Assembly: GCF_028291725.1 (NCBI RefSeq)
Contig: NZ_JAQGNT010000085.1
Span: forward strand, 1 to 64,000
DNA from: Hydrocarboniphaga sp.
Lineage (GTDB): Bacteria; Pseudomonadota; Gammaproteobacteria; Nevskiales; Nevskiaceae
Direction of reading: 5' to 3'
Length of the DNA: 64,000 bases
Below the pieces are notes generated by a model. That model worked only from the letters and a program-made list of their open reading frames with translations. It was not told the DNA's origin and ran no database searches. Below, piece by piece: positions 27,247-36,063 of this stretch (position 1 is the first letter of the stretch; each line of letters opens with the position of its first letter). A program made the translations under genes and the position numbers.

Positions 27247-28545
27247 ATGCAGACTCGTACCAAGCAGTTCCTGAAGTTGTCGTTACTAATGTCCACGGCG
27301 ATTGGCATGCTGCCGCTTGACGCGCGCGCCCAGGACGACACGGTGGATCCTCTCTACCGCGATGGCGCCTATGCGGGCATTCTGGGCACCGTCACCGGTT
27401 TCATTGGCGACGGCAATCGGCCTACCGTGGGTGGCGGCGTCGATGTGCTGGGCGGCGTTCGCCGCGGCCCGGTGGCGCTCGAAGCCGGCCCCACCTATAC
27501 CTACGCCAGTCACACCAACCTGGCCGGCGGTTACGCGAATGTACTGATATTTCCGTTCGGCAAAATGCCCGGCTTGTACGGGCTGGGCGGCATCGGCATC
27601 CTCGATGCCATCACCTACGCCAAAGCTGCCGACCCATTTGTCATTTCGACGGCGCAAATTGGCTCGGGCTACATGTTCCCGTTGGAGATAGCCGGCTACC
27701 GCATGGGGCTGCGCGCTGAAGGCTTGTTCCGCTGGGGCCGATACAACGACGGCGTCACCGAACAGCGGCCGGTGGACGACCCGCGGACGAAGCCGCGGCC
27801 GGACGTGCCCTACAACTACCACGACCTGATTCTGCGCATCGGCCTGCAGATTCCCCTACCGCTGACTTCGCCGACGCCGCCGACTCCGGCACCAGTTGAG
27901 GTCGTACCCGCCACTCCTCCTGTTGATAGTGACGGAGATGGCGTGCCAGACGATATCGATCAGTGCCCCGGCACGCCGCCGAACACATCGGTGGACGCGA
28001 AGGGCTGCCCGCTGCCGTTGCCACCGCCGCCCTGCAAGTCGCCTGAGCCGGGGGAGAAGGTGTTGCTGTCGGGCTGTGCGACGGGCGAGACCATCGTACT
28101 GCGCGGCGTGAACTTCGAATTCGACAAGGCGCGGCTCACGCCAAACGCCCAGGTCATTCTCGACGCGGTCGGCGACGAACTGGTCGCACATCCGAACATC
28201 AAGGTTGAACTCAGCGGACATACCGACTCCAAGGGTTCGGACTCGTACAACCAAAAGCTGTCGGATGCGCGCGCGAAATCAGTCGTTGAATATCTGGAGT
28301 CCAAGGGCATCGATGCGTCGCGGATGACGGCGATGGGCTATGGCGAAACGCAGCCGATCGCGGACAACGACACCGATGAAGGGCGCGAAATCAATCGTCG
28401 TGTCGAACTCGAGGTGACTTTCAGCGACGCCGCCGTCGCGACTTCGACGGGTGCGAACGATCCGGTGTCGGTGACCGTGCCACCGGAGCCTACCCCGGCG
28501 CCGGCTAGCGCACCGGACTCAGTGGAGGCGCCGCCCGCAAATTGA
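27247..28545 (+). CDS. OmpA family protein with thrombospondin-3 linker
   Basis: This 432-residue protein has a signal peptide ending DARA-QDD, an N-terminal beta-barrel-like region (about 35-200), a proline-rich hinge, a calcium-binding thrombospondin type-3 segment (DSDGDGVPDDIDQCPGTP) and a C-terminal OmpA peptidoglycan-binding domain (FEFDKARLTPNAQ, SGHTDSKGSDSYNQKLSDAR). A short Pro/Ala tail follows. It lies 79 nt after the TonB receptor. A barrel specific to this operon may help uptake or surface contact with a hydrophobic substrate; that role is inferred. Confidence 0.88.
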   Translation: MQTRTKQFLKLSLLMSTAIGMLPLDARAQDDTVDPLYRDGAYAGILGTVTGFIGDGNRPTVGGGVDVLGGVRRGPVALEAGPTYTYASHTNLAGGYANVLIFPFGKMPGLYGLGGIGILDAITYAKAADPFVISTAQIGSGYMFPLEIAGYRMGLRAEGLFRWGRYNDGVTEQRPVDDPRTKPRPDVPYNYHDLILRIGLQIPLPLTSPTPPTPAPVEVVPATPPVDSDGDGVPDDIDQCPGTPPNTSVDAKGCPLPLPPPPCKSPEPGEKVLLSGCATGETIVLRGVNFEFDKARLTPNAQVILDAVGDELVAHPNIKVELSGHTDSKGSDSYNQKLSDARAKSVVEYLESKGIDASRMTAMGYGETQPIADNDTDEGREINRRVELEVTFSDAAVATSTGANDPVSVTVPPEPTPAPASAPDSVEAPPAN

Positions 28546-28822
28546 TAAAGGGTCCATCACGGCGGATGCAACGAGAGAGTTTCGACTTGCACTCGCCGTA
28601 ATGGCCAGATTCCCCATTTCATTTCGGCAATGAGGCGGCCGCAATTCAAGCGCTGGTTTCCTGGAATTAGTTTATCGGCAACCCGCAGTCAATCCGAGTG
28701 AATGGCTCTTGAAGCGCGTGAAAACCGATTGGCCAGTCACGCTCCCTCCCACGCACTCGTGATCTGGCCTTTTTTAATTGATTGATGTCAGCTGAGTTCG
28801 ACAACTCAAAAGAGGAGACACC

Positions 28823-29149
28823 ATGTATCGCATCGCCATCCCTGCACTCCTGCTTGCCTTTGCAGCTTCCAGCAACGCCGAGGCCGCCGGCCTGAACCTC
28901 AACAACTCGGTTGCCAAGCTCACCGGGAAAATTCCGGTTATCGACAATCTCGTCACTTCCAAAGGACTCGCCCTGCCGGTCCTGGGCAAACTGCCGGGCG
29001 TGAACCTGACCTTGGGTAAGCGCTTTGTCCTACTCGGCGGTGTCAACGTCGCCGACCTGCTCAACGGCATTGATGTTGGGGCCTCCGGCACTCAGTATGC
29101 CGGCCAGCTCGGCCGACAGGTCCAGAAGGAAATCGACCTGTTTCGATAG
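28823..29149 (+). CDS. Small secreted hypothetical protein
   Basis: This 108-residue protein has a clear signal peptide (LLLAFAASSNAEA, cleavage near AEA-AG) and a mature part of about 85 residues with repeated amphipathic Leu/Val/Gly segments (GLNLNNSVAKL, LPVLGKLPGVNLTLGKRFVLLGGVNVADLL). AAAGAGGAG precedes the start. I recognise no family. Its place between OmpA and the TpsB-like barrel makes an exported, possibly surface, protein likely. It could be the partner of that barrel, but it lacks the long TpsA secretion domain. Confidence 0.72.
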   Translation: MYRIAIPALLLAFAASSNAEAAGLNLNNSVAKLTGKIPVIDNLVTSKGLALPVLGKLPGVNLTLGKRFVLLGGVNVADLLNGIDVGASGTQYAGQLGRQVQKEIDLFR

Positions 29150-29365
29150 TTGACCGCCAGCGTTTCACGGCATGAGGCCGCTGAGGTCCATGCTGTGAAG
29201 CGGCATTGTTCCGGCCGTATCGATGTCGATATGAATATCCTCAGGCCGCTCTGATGCACGTCACGGTAATGGGTGCGTTAGTGTCGGAAATGTGGCGGAT
29301 CACGATGCGACGAACGGCAGCGGCCGCCCCCTTTTTCGATCAGCCGCGCCAAAAGTGCGGTAGCG

Positions 29366-30940
29366 GTGCTTGCACGCATGTCCGTTGATCTACCGCCTCC
29401 GATCCCGGCTGAGCCCGTCGAAATCTCCGAAATTCGCCGTCAGGGCGACGACTTCGTGTCGGTCGCGGTACAGAAGTATCAGGTGCACATCATCGGCCCG
29501 GCGCTGGTCGACAGGACGGGACTGGCGGATTCCCTTGGCGCTGCGGTCAAGCTCTCCGAAGTGGTGGAAATCGTGCGGGCGAACTACTACAAGGCCGGGT
29601 ATCCGGGAACCCGCGTGCGCTATGCGGCGGTCGATCACGACATCTACGTGCAGGTCATCGAGGACCCCATCGTCAGGATCGAGATGGCGCAGCCCTATGC
29701 AAGCTATTTCTCTGGAGTGGCGGAAAAGGCGCCCTTGACCGATGCGATGATCGAGCCTGCGCGAACGCTGGCTTCGGAGCTGGCCGATCGCACTGGCTCA
29801 ACGGCCCAGCTAATTCTCGCTGCGGAATCCGGCGGCCTCGCCCTCGGCCTGGCACAGCAGCCGTCCGACCGCTCCCCCCTGCATTTCGACGCCGGATTCG
29901 GCAATCCCGGTAACCGCTTCCTCGGCCGCTACTTTGCCAGCGCGGCAGCGAGTCTGGACACGCGCTGGGGAGACAGCTTGCGCGTGTCCACGACCGACGT
30001 GGTGCGTGGGCTAGACGGCCGCAGCGACGGCGTTTCGTATGGGGGCTACACGCTCGACTGGAGTCGTGTCACGCCAGCGGGGATTTTCGGGATTTCGGGG
30101 CAAACCCTGCGCTATCGGCAGGAATTGCCGGCGACGGCGACCGGCTTGGCGGCGCTGTTGGGCTTCGCTGATCCCGTGGAGCTGCATGGGGCGCTGGACC
30201 AAGTGGAAGCCTCATGGGCCACGATTTTGGCGGCAGGTTTCGACCATCGCGTCGGCGTTACGCTCAAGGCGGATTACGTCGACAAGCGCGTCCACGCCGA
30301 AAATCCCGAGAGCACGGTGCAGTCGCAGGAATATCCTTCGCTGGAAGCCGGCCTGCAGTTTCTGAAGGCCGTCCCGCTGTTCGATGAGAAACTGCAGCTT
30401 TCCGGCGGACTGTCGGCACGCAAGGGTCTGGACGGCGGCAGGAGTCCGTCGCCCGAGCAGGCCGATCTTGGCTATGTGCTGCTGCGTCCCTCCGTTCGGC
30501 TGGAGATGTCCATGGACCAGGGCTGGGGTGGTTCAATGTCGTTGTCGGGCCAGCTGTCCCGCGACAGCGTGCCGGAGCAACAGCAGTTCTTAGGCGGCGG
30601 CGTGGGCAACCTCGACGGCTTTTTGCCTGGGGCCTTGATTGGAGACGAAGGTGGCCTTGCACGCTTACAGGTCGATGCAAAGACGTTTCGATCCGGCAAC
30701 TTCAGCTTGACGCCGCACGCCTTCGTAGAGGTTGCGGGTGCGAGCCTGCACGCCACGCCGCTGAATTCTTCGGAGCATTCCACACTCGCCGATGCCGGAA
30801 TCTCGCTGGACCTGAGCTACAGAACCTGGCTGACCGCTGCCGTCTCCTCCGCAATGCCGATCGCTCATCACGGCTACAGCTCGACCGAGTTGCACAATGA
30901 ACGCTCGGATATCGTGTTTTCCCTATCGGCTCATCTCTGA
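29366..30940 (+). CDS. ShlB/FhaC/HecB-like (TpsB) outer-membrane barrel, atypical
   Basis: This protein of about 524 residues has one POTRA-like segment (YQVHIIGPALVDRTG, IVRANYYKAGYPGTRVRY) and a 16-strand barrel of the two-partner secretion transporter type. The conserved VRGY loop motif is changed to LDGF (residues 416-419 in FLGGGVGNLDGFLPG), so the usual arginine is missing. No signal peptide is present from GTG 29366 or ATG 29378, and a TAG ends the frame upstream at 29279-29281. The 5' end may therefore be lost or frameshifted. No TpsA exoprotein gene is adjacent. The family call is good but function is doubtful. Confidence 0.72.
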   Translation: MLARMSVDLPPPIPAEPVEISEIRRQGDDFVSVAVQKYQVHIIGPALVDRTGLADSLGAAVKLSEVVEIVRANYYKAGYPGTRVRYAAVDHDIYVQVIEDPIVRIEMAQPYASYFSGVAEKAPLTDAMIEPARTLASELADRTGSTAQLILAAESGGLALGLAQQPSDRSPLHFDAGFGNPGNRFLGRYFASAAASLDTRWGDSLRVSTTDVVRGLDGRSDGVSYGGYTLDWSRVTPAGIFGISGQTLRYRQELPATATGLAALLGFADPVELHGALDQVEASWATILAAGFDHRVGVTLKADYVDKRVHAENPESTVQSQEYPSLEAGLQFLKAVPLFDEKLQLSGGLSARKGLDGGRSPSPEQADLGYVLLRPSVRLEMSMDQGWGGSMSLSGQLSRDSVPEQQQFLGGGVGNLDGFLPGALIGDEGGLARLQVDAKTFRSGNFSLTPHAFVEVAGASLHATPLNSSEHSTLADAGISLDLSYRTWLTAAVSSAMPIAHHGYSSTELHNERSDIVFSLSAHL

Positions 30941-31140
30941 ATATGCTCTTGGCATTAATGATCTACGGTGCTTGCGCGGATGCGTGCTCCCTGCAAAGGC
31001 GGCGCCGGAAGGACGTCGCAAAAGCCGATCCGGCAACTCCGGGTGATGCGCCGGGTTTGGCCGGGAAACACCGCTGGTCGAGCCGTTCGTCGCAGGTAAT
31101 TTCAGGCTCTTGCGTTCTGCATTCAAGCTTGCGATCCTTA

Positions 31141-31158
31141 TAGTTCATCGATAAACTA
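31141..31158. promoter_or_regulatory. Candidate MarR operator O2 (18-bp near-palindrome)
   Basis: TAGTTCATCGATAAACTA equals its inverse complement at 16 of 18 positions. It lies 80-63 nt upstream of the favoured start of the first marR gene. The core is shared with O1 (23974-23993), and its first 13 bases match O3 (44941-44958) at 12 positions. Autoregulation by this MarR protein is the simplest reading. Confidence 0.6.
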
Positions 31159-31220
31159 CTTGAGTACGAGACATGAAAGGAAAAGAACGTCTGCTGGCAG
31201 TTGAAAGGAGCACGCCTCCC

Positions 31221-31700
31221 ATGGCCGCCGCTTTGCCGAATCTGCCGATGGACGCCACTGTGATGATCCGGCTGATTCGGATCAGCGCGTATGGCCTCGG
31301 CAACTACTTTGAGCCAGTCTTCCGCGCACTGGATCTGGGCGAGCATTCGTTTCACGTGCTGTGTCTGCTGGTGGCGGCTGACAAAGGTCGTGCTTCACCC
31401 AGTGAACTCAGCGAACTGGTTGGTACCAGCCGCGCCAACATGACGCGCATTCTCGAAGAGCTGAACCAGGCCGGTCTTGTGGCCCGCACGGTACAGGCCA
31501 GGGACGGCCGCCGTTTCGACATCTGCATCACCGCCGCGGGCCGTAAACGCGTGCGCGACGTGGTGCCGCAGCTCGCCGAGCCGCTTAGCCGGGCATTCTC
31601 GGATCTCGATGCCGAAGAGTTCGCACTGCTCGACAAGCTGATGCGCAAGCTGATCGTTTCACTCGACAAGCCCGCCAAGGCGCACCGCGCCGCGGCCTGA
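31221..31700 (+). CDS. MarR family transcriptional regulator (first)
   Basis: This 159-residue protein has the MarR winged-helix layout: a dimerisation helix, LGEHSFHVLCLLVAADKGR, the recognition region SPSELSELVGTSRANMTRILEELNQAGLVARTVQARDGRRFDICITAAG, and a C-terminal helix. ATG 31221 is preferred because AAAGGAG sits 10 nt before it and operator O2 lies upstream. ATG 31173 would leave no leader. The acyl-CoA dehydrogenase gene follows 34 nt later. MarR proteins of catabolic clusters often release DNA on binding an aromatic or CoA-linked ligand, which would fit this position. Confidence 0.87.
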   Translation: MAAALPNLPMDATVMIRLIRISAYGLGNYFEPVFRALDLGEHSFHVLCLLVAADKGRASPSELSELVGTSRANMTRILEELNQAGLVARTVQARDGRRFDICITAAGRKRVRDVVPQLAEPLSRAFSDLDAEEFALLDKLMRKLIVSLDKPAKAHRAAA

Positions 31701-31734
31701 CGTCCAACGATTCACGACGAAGACTCGACCCTCG

Positions 31735-32901
31735 ATGATTCTTTCCGAAGACCAGAAAGCCCTGTTGGAAGCCGCGCGGCGATTCTCGCGCGAGCGCCTG
31801 CTGCCGACGTACATGCAGCGTGAACGCGAGGGCCGCATGGACCGCGCATTGTTGCGCGAGATGGGCGAGCTGGGCCTGCTGGGCGTGGATGTGGCGCCGG
31901 AGTTCGGCGGCATGGGCGTCGACGGCGTGACCACCGGGCTGATAGTGGAAGAGCTGGCCTACGGTGATTTCAACGTCAGCGCCGTAGTGTTGGTAATGTC
32001 GTTGTGCGCCACCGTGATCGCTCGCAATGCGAGCCCGAAAGTGGCTGCGCAATGGCTGCCGCGCGTGCCTCGCGGCGACGCCATCTTGGCGTTGTCGATC
32101 ACCGAACCCAAGTGCGGTTCCGATGCGGGCGCGCTTCAGCTCAAGGCGCGCCGCGATGGCGACTTCTACGTGCTCGACGGCGAGAAGACCTCGACCACTT
32201 ACTGTGACTCGGCCGACGCCTTCGTAGTGTTCGCGCGCACCGGCACACCGGAACAGGGAGCGCGCGGCGTTACCGCGTTTCTGGTGCCTTCGGACATGCC
32301 CGGTATACAGACCACGACCTTCAAGGATGTGGGCAGCCGTATGTCGAGCCGCGGCTCGGTATTCTTCGACAGCGTGAAGATTCCGCTCGACCATCGCCTT
32401 GGCGACGAGGGCAAGGGCTTCAGCCAGGTGATGGCCGGCTTCGACTACAGCCGCGCGCTGATCGCGCTGCAATGCCTGGGCGCGGCTCAAGCCTCGCTCG
32501 ACGAGGCCTGGGCCTACACCAAGGAACGCGAAGCCTTCGGCGGCCCGATCGCTCGTTTTCAGGGCGTGAGCTTTCCGCTCGTGGAAGGCGAGACGCTGGT
32601 CGCCGCGGCGCGGCAGCTTTCGTATCACGCGCTGTCGCTGCGCGATGCCGGCGAGCCGCACACCGTCGAGGCAGCCATGGTCAAGTGGATGGGCCCCAAG
32701 ACCGCATTCGATGTGATCCACCAATGCCTGCTGACCTTCGGCCATTACGGCTGGTCCATGGACCTCGCACATCAGCAGCGTATGCGCGATGTCATGGGGC
32801 TGGAAATCGGCGACGGCACGGCCGGCGTCATGAAACTAATCGTCGCGCGGGCTCGTGCCGGGCGTGCCGCCACAGCTGAAAGAAATTTGGAGAACGCATG
32901 A
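31735..32901 (+). CDS. Acyl-CoA dehydrogenase family protein
   Basis: This 388-residue FAD enzyme has the three-domain acyl-CoA dehydrogenase fold: an N-terminal helical domain, a middle beta domain with LSITEPKCGSDAGAL and EKTSTTYCDSADAFVVF, and a C-terminal helical domain with FGGPIARFQGVSFPLVEGE and TFGHYGWSMDLAHQQRMRDV. The usual role is alpha,beta-desaturation of acyl-CoA. It overlaps the following SDR by 4 nt and begins the catabolic operon after marR. With the nearby APH-type kinase it may act like LvaC of levulinate catabolism on a phosphorylated hydroxyacyl-CoA; that is inference. Confidence 0.9.
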   Translation: MILSEDQKALLEAARRFSRERLLPTYMQREREGRMDRALLREMGELGLLGVDVAPEFGGMGVDGVTTGLIVEELAYGDFNVSAVVLVMSLCATVIARNASPKVAAQWLPRVPRGDAILALSITEPKCGSDAGALQLKARRDGDFYVLDGEKTSTTYCDSADAFVVFARTGTPEQGARGVTAFLVPSDMPGIQTTTFKDVGSRMSSRGSVFFDSVKIPLDHRLGDEGKGFSQVMAGFDYSRALIALQCLGAAQASLDEAWAYTKEREAFGGPIARFQGVSFPLVEGETLVAAARQLSYHALSLRDAGEPHTVEAAMVKWMGPKTAFDVIHQCLLTFGHYGWSMDLAHQQRMRDVMGLEIGDGTAGVMKLIVARARAGRAATAERNLENA

Positions 32902-33767
32902 GTTACCGGTCCGTATTCGCAGCCGACCTTTTCGAAGGTCAGGTCATCATCGTGACCGGCGGCGGCAGTGGTATCGGTCGATGCACGGCGCACGAACTGG
33001 CAGAGTTGGGGGCAACCGTCGCAATCGTGGGCCGCAATGTTGAAAAGCTGGTCACGGTCGAACAGGAAATCCTGGCCGACGGCGGCAAAGTCAGCACGCA
33101 TGTCTGCGACATTCGGGACGAGTCGACGGTGATAGCGACCATCGAAGCGATTCTCGCACAGCACGGCAAGATCGACGGCCTGGTCAATAACGCGGGCGGA
33201 CAATATCGCGCCGAGCTGAAAACCATCTCCACGAAAGGTTTCGAGGCGGTGATACGCAACAACCTCACGGGCGGCTTCATTTTCATGCGCGAGGTCTATA
33301 ACCGCTGGATGGAAGCGCATGGCGGCTCGATCGTAAACATGATCGCGGACATCTGGCATGGCTGGCCCAACTTCGCGCATTCCGCTGCGTCGCGCGGCGG
33401 CATGCACACGCTCACCGAGAGCGCGGCCTGCGAATGGGCCGTGTCGGGCACGCGCGTGAACACGGTTGCCCCGGGGACCATCGCCTCTAGCGGCCTGGAC
33501 ACCTACGAGACCAAAGACCACGCCTATATCCAGCGCGAAATCGCGCAGGAAGTGCCGCTGCAGCGCTTCGGCAACGAGGCGGAGGTGTCGGCCGCAATCG
33601 TATTCCTGCTGTCGCCGGCCGCGTCGTACATCACCGGCTCCTGCATTCGCATTGACGGCGGCGGTCCCAACGCACGACGCATGTGGTGGAAGCTGGAGCC
33701 TTCGGATCGCAGCAAGCCCTTCGATGGTTTCCATCGCGCCAAGCTGCCCGATATTCTGAATACATAG
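32898..33767 (+). CDS. SDR oxidoreductase, PECR-like (trans-2-enoyl-CoA reductase type)
   Basis: This 289-residue short-chain dehydrogenase has the cofactor motif TGGGSGIG (residues 20-27) and the NNAGG segment. At the active site the canonical Tyr-x-x-x-Lys is replaced by HSAASRGG, the pattern of peroxisomal trans-2-enoyl-CoA reductases. That suggests NADPH-dependent reduction of an enoyl- or dienoyl-CoA rather than alcohol oxidation. A long C-terminal tail (NARRMWWKLEPSDRSKPF) is also of that type. It overlaps the acyl-CoA dehydrogenase by 4 nt, so the two form one translational unit. Confidence 0.87.
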   Translation: MSYRSVFAADLFEGQVIIVTGGGSGIGRCTAHELAELGATVAIVGRNVEKLVTVEQEILADGGKVSTHVCDIRDESTVIATIEAILAQHGKIDGLVNNAGGQYRAELKTISTKGFEAVIRNNLTGGFIFMREVYNRWMEAHGGSIVNMIADIWHGWPNFAHSAASRGGMHTLTESAACEWAVSGTRVNTVAPGTIASSGLDTYETKDHAYIQREIAQEVPLQRFGNEAEVSAAIVFLLSPAASYITGSCIRIDGGGPNARRMWWKLEPSDRSKPFDGFHRAKLPDILNT

Positions 33768-34189
33768 TCGCAAGCAAGAGACGACGCAACGGCGTACCGT
33801 CGGTCAAAGCATAGGAGGAGAAACCATGCTGAACGTTTCACTGATGGCGACCCGGATTTACATCCAGCGAAATTTCGCCCGCAAGATTGTTTGCGCGGTT
33901 AGCCGGCCGCAATAAACCCCATGTCGATCACGATTGCTGTCGTCGGTGGCGTGCGGACCAGAAAGTACCACGCTGAATTATTGATAAAACAGTTACTGAT
34001 TTCGAAAGTTGTCGAGGGTTTTCTCGCCAGATGCAGGGACCCGAACCGCATGGTCCTGATCGGGCGGTGCCTGTTGCATTCGATCGACTCTTCAATCACG
34101 GCCGGTAGTACACCGCGTCGCTGTCTCTCTGCGTTTTGAATGTCGCGTCGCGGCTTTCATCCAATCCATAACTGACACTTCGAGATCCC
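33768..34189. other. Non-coding stretch inside the catabolic operon
   Basis: This 422-nt gap separates the SDR from the first crotonase. It holds a 29-codon frame with a strong ribosome-binding site (33826-33915). Other frames (33921-34139 plus, 33899-34099 minus) look non-coding. No clear terminator or promoter was seen. The base composition is less GC-rich than the flanking genes, so it may be a remnant of a lost gene. Confidence 0.5.
33826..33915 (+). other. Short frame behind a strong Shine-Dalgarno sequence (29 codons)
   Basis: TAGGAGGAGAAACC precedes ATG 33826, giving one of the best ribosome-binding sites in the window, yet the frame stops after 29 codons (MLNVSLMATRIYIQRNFARK and so on). 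It may be a truncated gene start or a small peptide. No family is recognised. Confidence 0.35.
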
Positions 34190-35002
34190 ATGTCGAACAA
34201 AGTGCTGTACGAAAAGAAAGGCCCCATCGCCTACATCACGCTCAATCGCCCCGAGGTGAAGAACGCGATTGATCTCGAAGTACATCATCGCCTCGGCGAA
34301 ATCTGGTGCGATTTCCGCGACGATCCCGAGCTGCGCGTGGCCATTCTCACCGGCAAGGGCGACGCGTTCTGCGCGGGTGCCGATCTCAAGACCCATGTGC
34401 CCGAATGGGACGGCGTGGGCCCCAGCCTTGGCCGCGACAAATTGCTCGATGGCTTCGCGGGCGGGATCACGCGCGGCGTGCATCGCATCTACAAGCCGAT
34501 CATCGCGGCCTGCAATGGATGGGTACTCGGCGGCGGGCTGGAGCTGGCCATGGCCTGCGACATCCGCATCGCTTCCGAGCGTGCGCAGTTCGGCTCCTTC
34601 GAGCTACGCCGCGGCATGCATCCGGCCGACGGCGGCATCGTGCGCCTGGTGAACACCTGCGGCGTGGGCATTGCGCTGGAGATGGAACTCACCGGCGAGC
34701 CGATCAACGCGCAGCGCGCGCTGATGGCCAACATGGTGTCGAAGGTTGTCCCGCATGACGAGTTGATGTCGGCTGTGGAAGACATGGTCGCGCGCATCCT
34801 GCGCAACGATCGCCGCGCCGTGGAATCGGCCAAGGAGACCATCTTCGAAGTTATCGGCCGCACGCTCGACGAGCAGCTCAAAGTGGAATGCCTGTATGGC
34901 TACGCGCTCTGCGGCGGCAACCCGGAACTGGTCAAGCGCTCCAACGATTTCCTCGAGAAGAAGGACAAGGGCCGCGTCGGCGTCAATGCCAATTCGCTGT
35001 GA
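34190..35002 (+). CDS. Enoyl-CoA hydratase/isomerase family protein (crotonase 1)
   Basis: This 270-residue crotonase has the oxyanion-hole segments LTGKGDAFCAGADL and NGWVLGGGLELAMACDIRIA and the helix GSFELRRGMHPADGG that bears the catalytic acid position. It would hydrate, isomerise or cleave an enoyl-CoA. It is distinct from the two sister crotonases at 40114 and 45052, having its own residues around the active site. It is followed 14 nt later by the APH-type kinase. The substrate is unknown. Confidence 0.9.
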   Translation: MSNKVLYEKKGPIAYITLNRPEVKNAIDLEVHHRLGEIWCDFRDDPELRVAILTGKGDAFCAGADLKTHVPEWDGVGPSLGRDKLLDGFAGGITRGVHRIYKPIIAACNGWVLGGGLELAMACDIRIASERAQFGSFELRRGMHPADGGIVRLVNTCGVGIALEMELTGEPINAQRALMANMVSKVVPHDELMSAVEDMVARILRNDRRAVESAKETIFEVIGRTLDEQLKVECLYGYALCGGNPELVKRSNDFLEKKDKGRVGVNANSL

Positions 35003-35016
35003 GGCCTGATTCCAAA

Positions 35017-36063
35017 ATGACCACCCAGACCGCCCGCACCATGATCAACCTGAGCGACGATAAGGTGATCCGTGCGCGGCTGACGGAATACTTGCTTGCG
35101 CAGACTGGAACGACATGGACGCTGGGCGTCTTCAATCGCTATTCGGTGGGCTTCTCCTGGATCACATACGGCTTCGATGCGCAGCAGCAAGGTGATACCC
35201 AGCCGCAGGGCATGATCCTGCGCCTCGGCCCGCCTTATGGCTTGTTCGCGCCTTACAGCGCGCTGCCACAGTTCGCCGCACTCAAGGCACTGGAAGGCAC
35301 CGGTGTGCCGGTACCCAAAGTCTATTGGTGGAGCGACGATGCTTCGCTGCTTGGAGCGCCGTTCTTCGTCTGCGAACGCGTCTCCGGGTCGGCGCCGGTG
35401 CCGTGGGTGTCGGGCGACACTTCGGGTTTCGAGGAAGGCTGGCGCAAAGAAATTGCCCGACAGTTTGTGTCAGCACTCGCGGCGCAGCATCGGGCGCCAT
35501 GGCGCGAGTCGCCGGGCTTCGAGCAGTTTGCGCATATCAACGAGGACAACGCCGCGTTGGTGCAAGTGAAGTTTTGGGAAGAGGCGCATGGGCGCTGGGC
35601 TCTCAAGCCCTATCCGATGCTGCGCTGGGCCATGCTCTGGCTGCGCCGCAACCTGCCGGTCGCGCCGCGCGTGAGCCTCGTCCACGGCGATTACCGGCTC
35701 GGTAATTTTCTCGAAGTCGATGGGCGTATCACGTCGATTCTCGATTGGGAGCTGGTGCATCCGGGCGATCCGCATGAAGACCTGGGCTGGGCTTTCCTGC
35801 CGCAGTTCACCGGCGGATCCGGTCTGGTGTGTCGTCTGGTCAGCCAGGACGATTTCATCGCGCAGTACGAGCGCGAAGTCGGCTTCAAGGTCAACCTGCA
35901 GTCCCTGCACTTCTATCGTGTGTTCTCGTTGGTGAAGCTCGCGTTGACGCATCTCGCCGCGGTGCGTTGCTTCGAGGACGGCCAGTTCAACGACCTGCGC
36001 ATGCCCGCGATGGGCACGCAGGTCGCGCCCGTGTTGCGTCAGATCTCGAAGCTCCTGCAATGA
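35017..36063 (+). CDS. Phosphotransferase (APH/ACAD10-11 kinase type)
   Basis: This 348-residue protein-kinase-like phosphotransferase has the catalytic loop HGDYRLGN (residues 223-230) and the metal-binding LDWE (242-245), with no added domain. Homologous folds in ACAD10/11 and in LvaA of Pseudomonas levulinate catabolism phosphorylate hydroxyacyl-CoA. Its start, ATG 35017, replaces a longer frame beginning at 34888 inside the crotonase. It overlaps the next small gene by 4 nt, the same arrangement as LvaA-LvaB. Action on a hydroxyacyl-CoA of this pathway is a strong but untested inference. Confidence 0.88.
   Translation: MTTQTARTMINLSDDKVIRARLTEYLLAQTGTTWTLGVFNRYSVGFSWITYGFDAQQQGDTQPQGMILRLGPPYGLFAPYSALPQFAALKALEGTGVPVPKVYWWSDDASLLGAPFFVCERVSGSAPVPWVSGDTSGFEEGWRKEIARQFVSALAAQHRAPWRESPGFEQFAHINEDNAALVQVKFWEEAHGRWALKPYPMLRWAMLWLRRNLPVAPRVSLVHGDYRLGNFLEVDGRITSILDWELVHPGDPHEDLGWAFLPQFTGGSGLVCRLVSQDDFIAQYEREVGFKVNLQSLHFYRVFSLVKLALTHLAAVRCFEDGQFNDLRMPAMGTQVAPVLRQISKLLQ

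Noticed and set aside
33921-34139. 72-codon plus frame between the SDR and the crotonase
   Set aside because: Its composition is mixed, it lacks a ribosome-binding site and no family pattern is visible.
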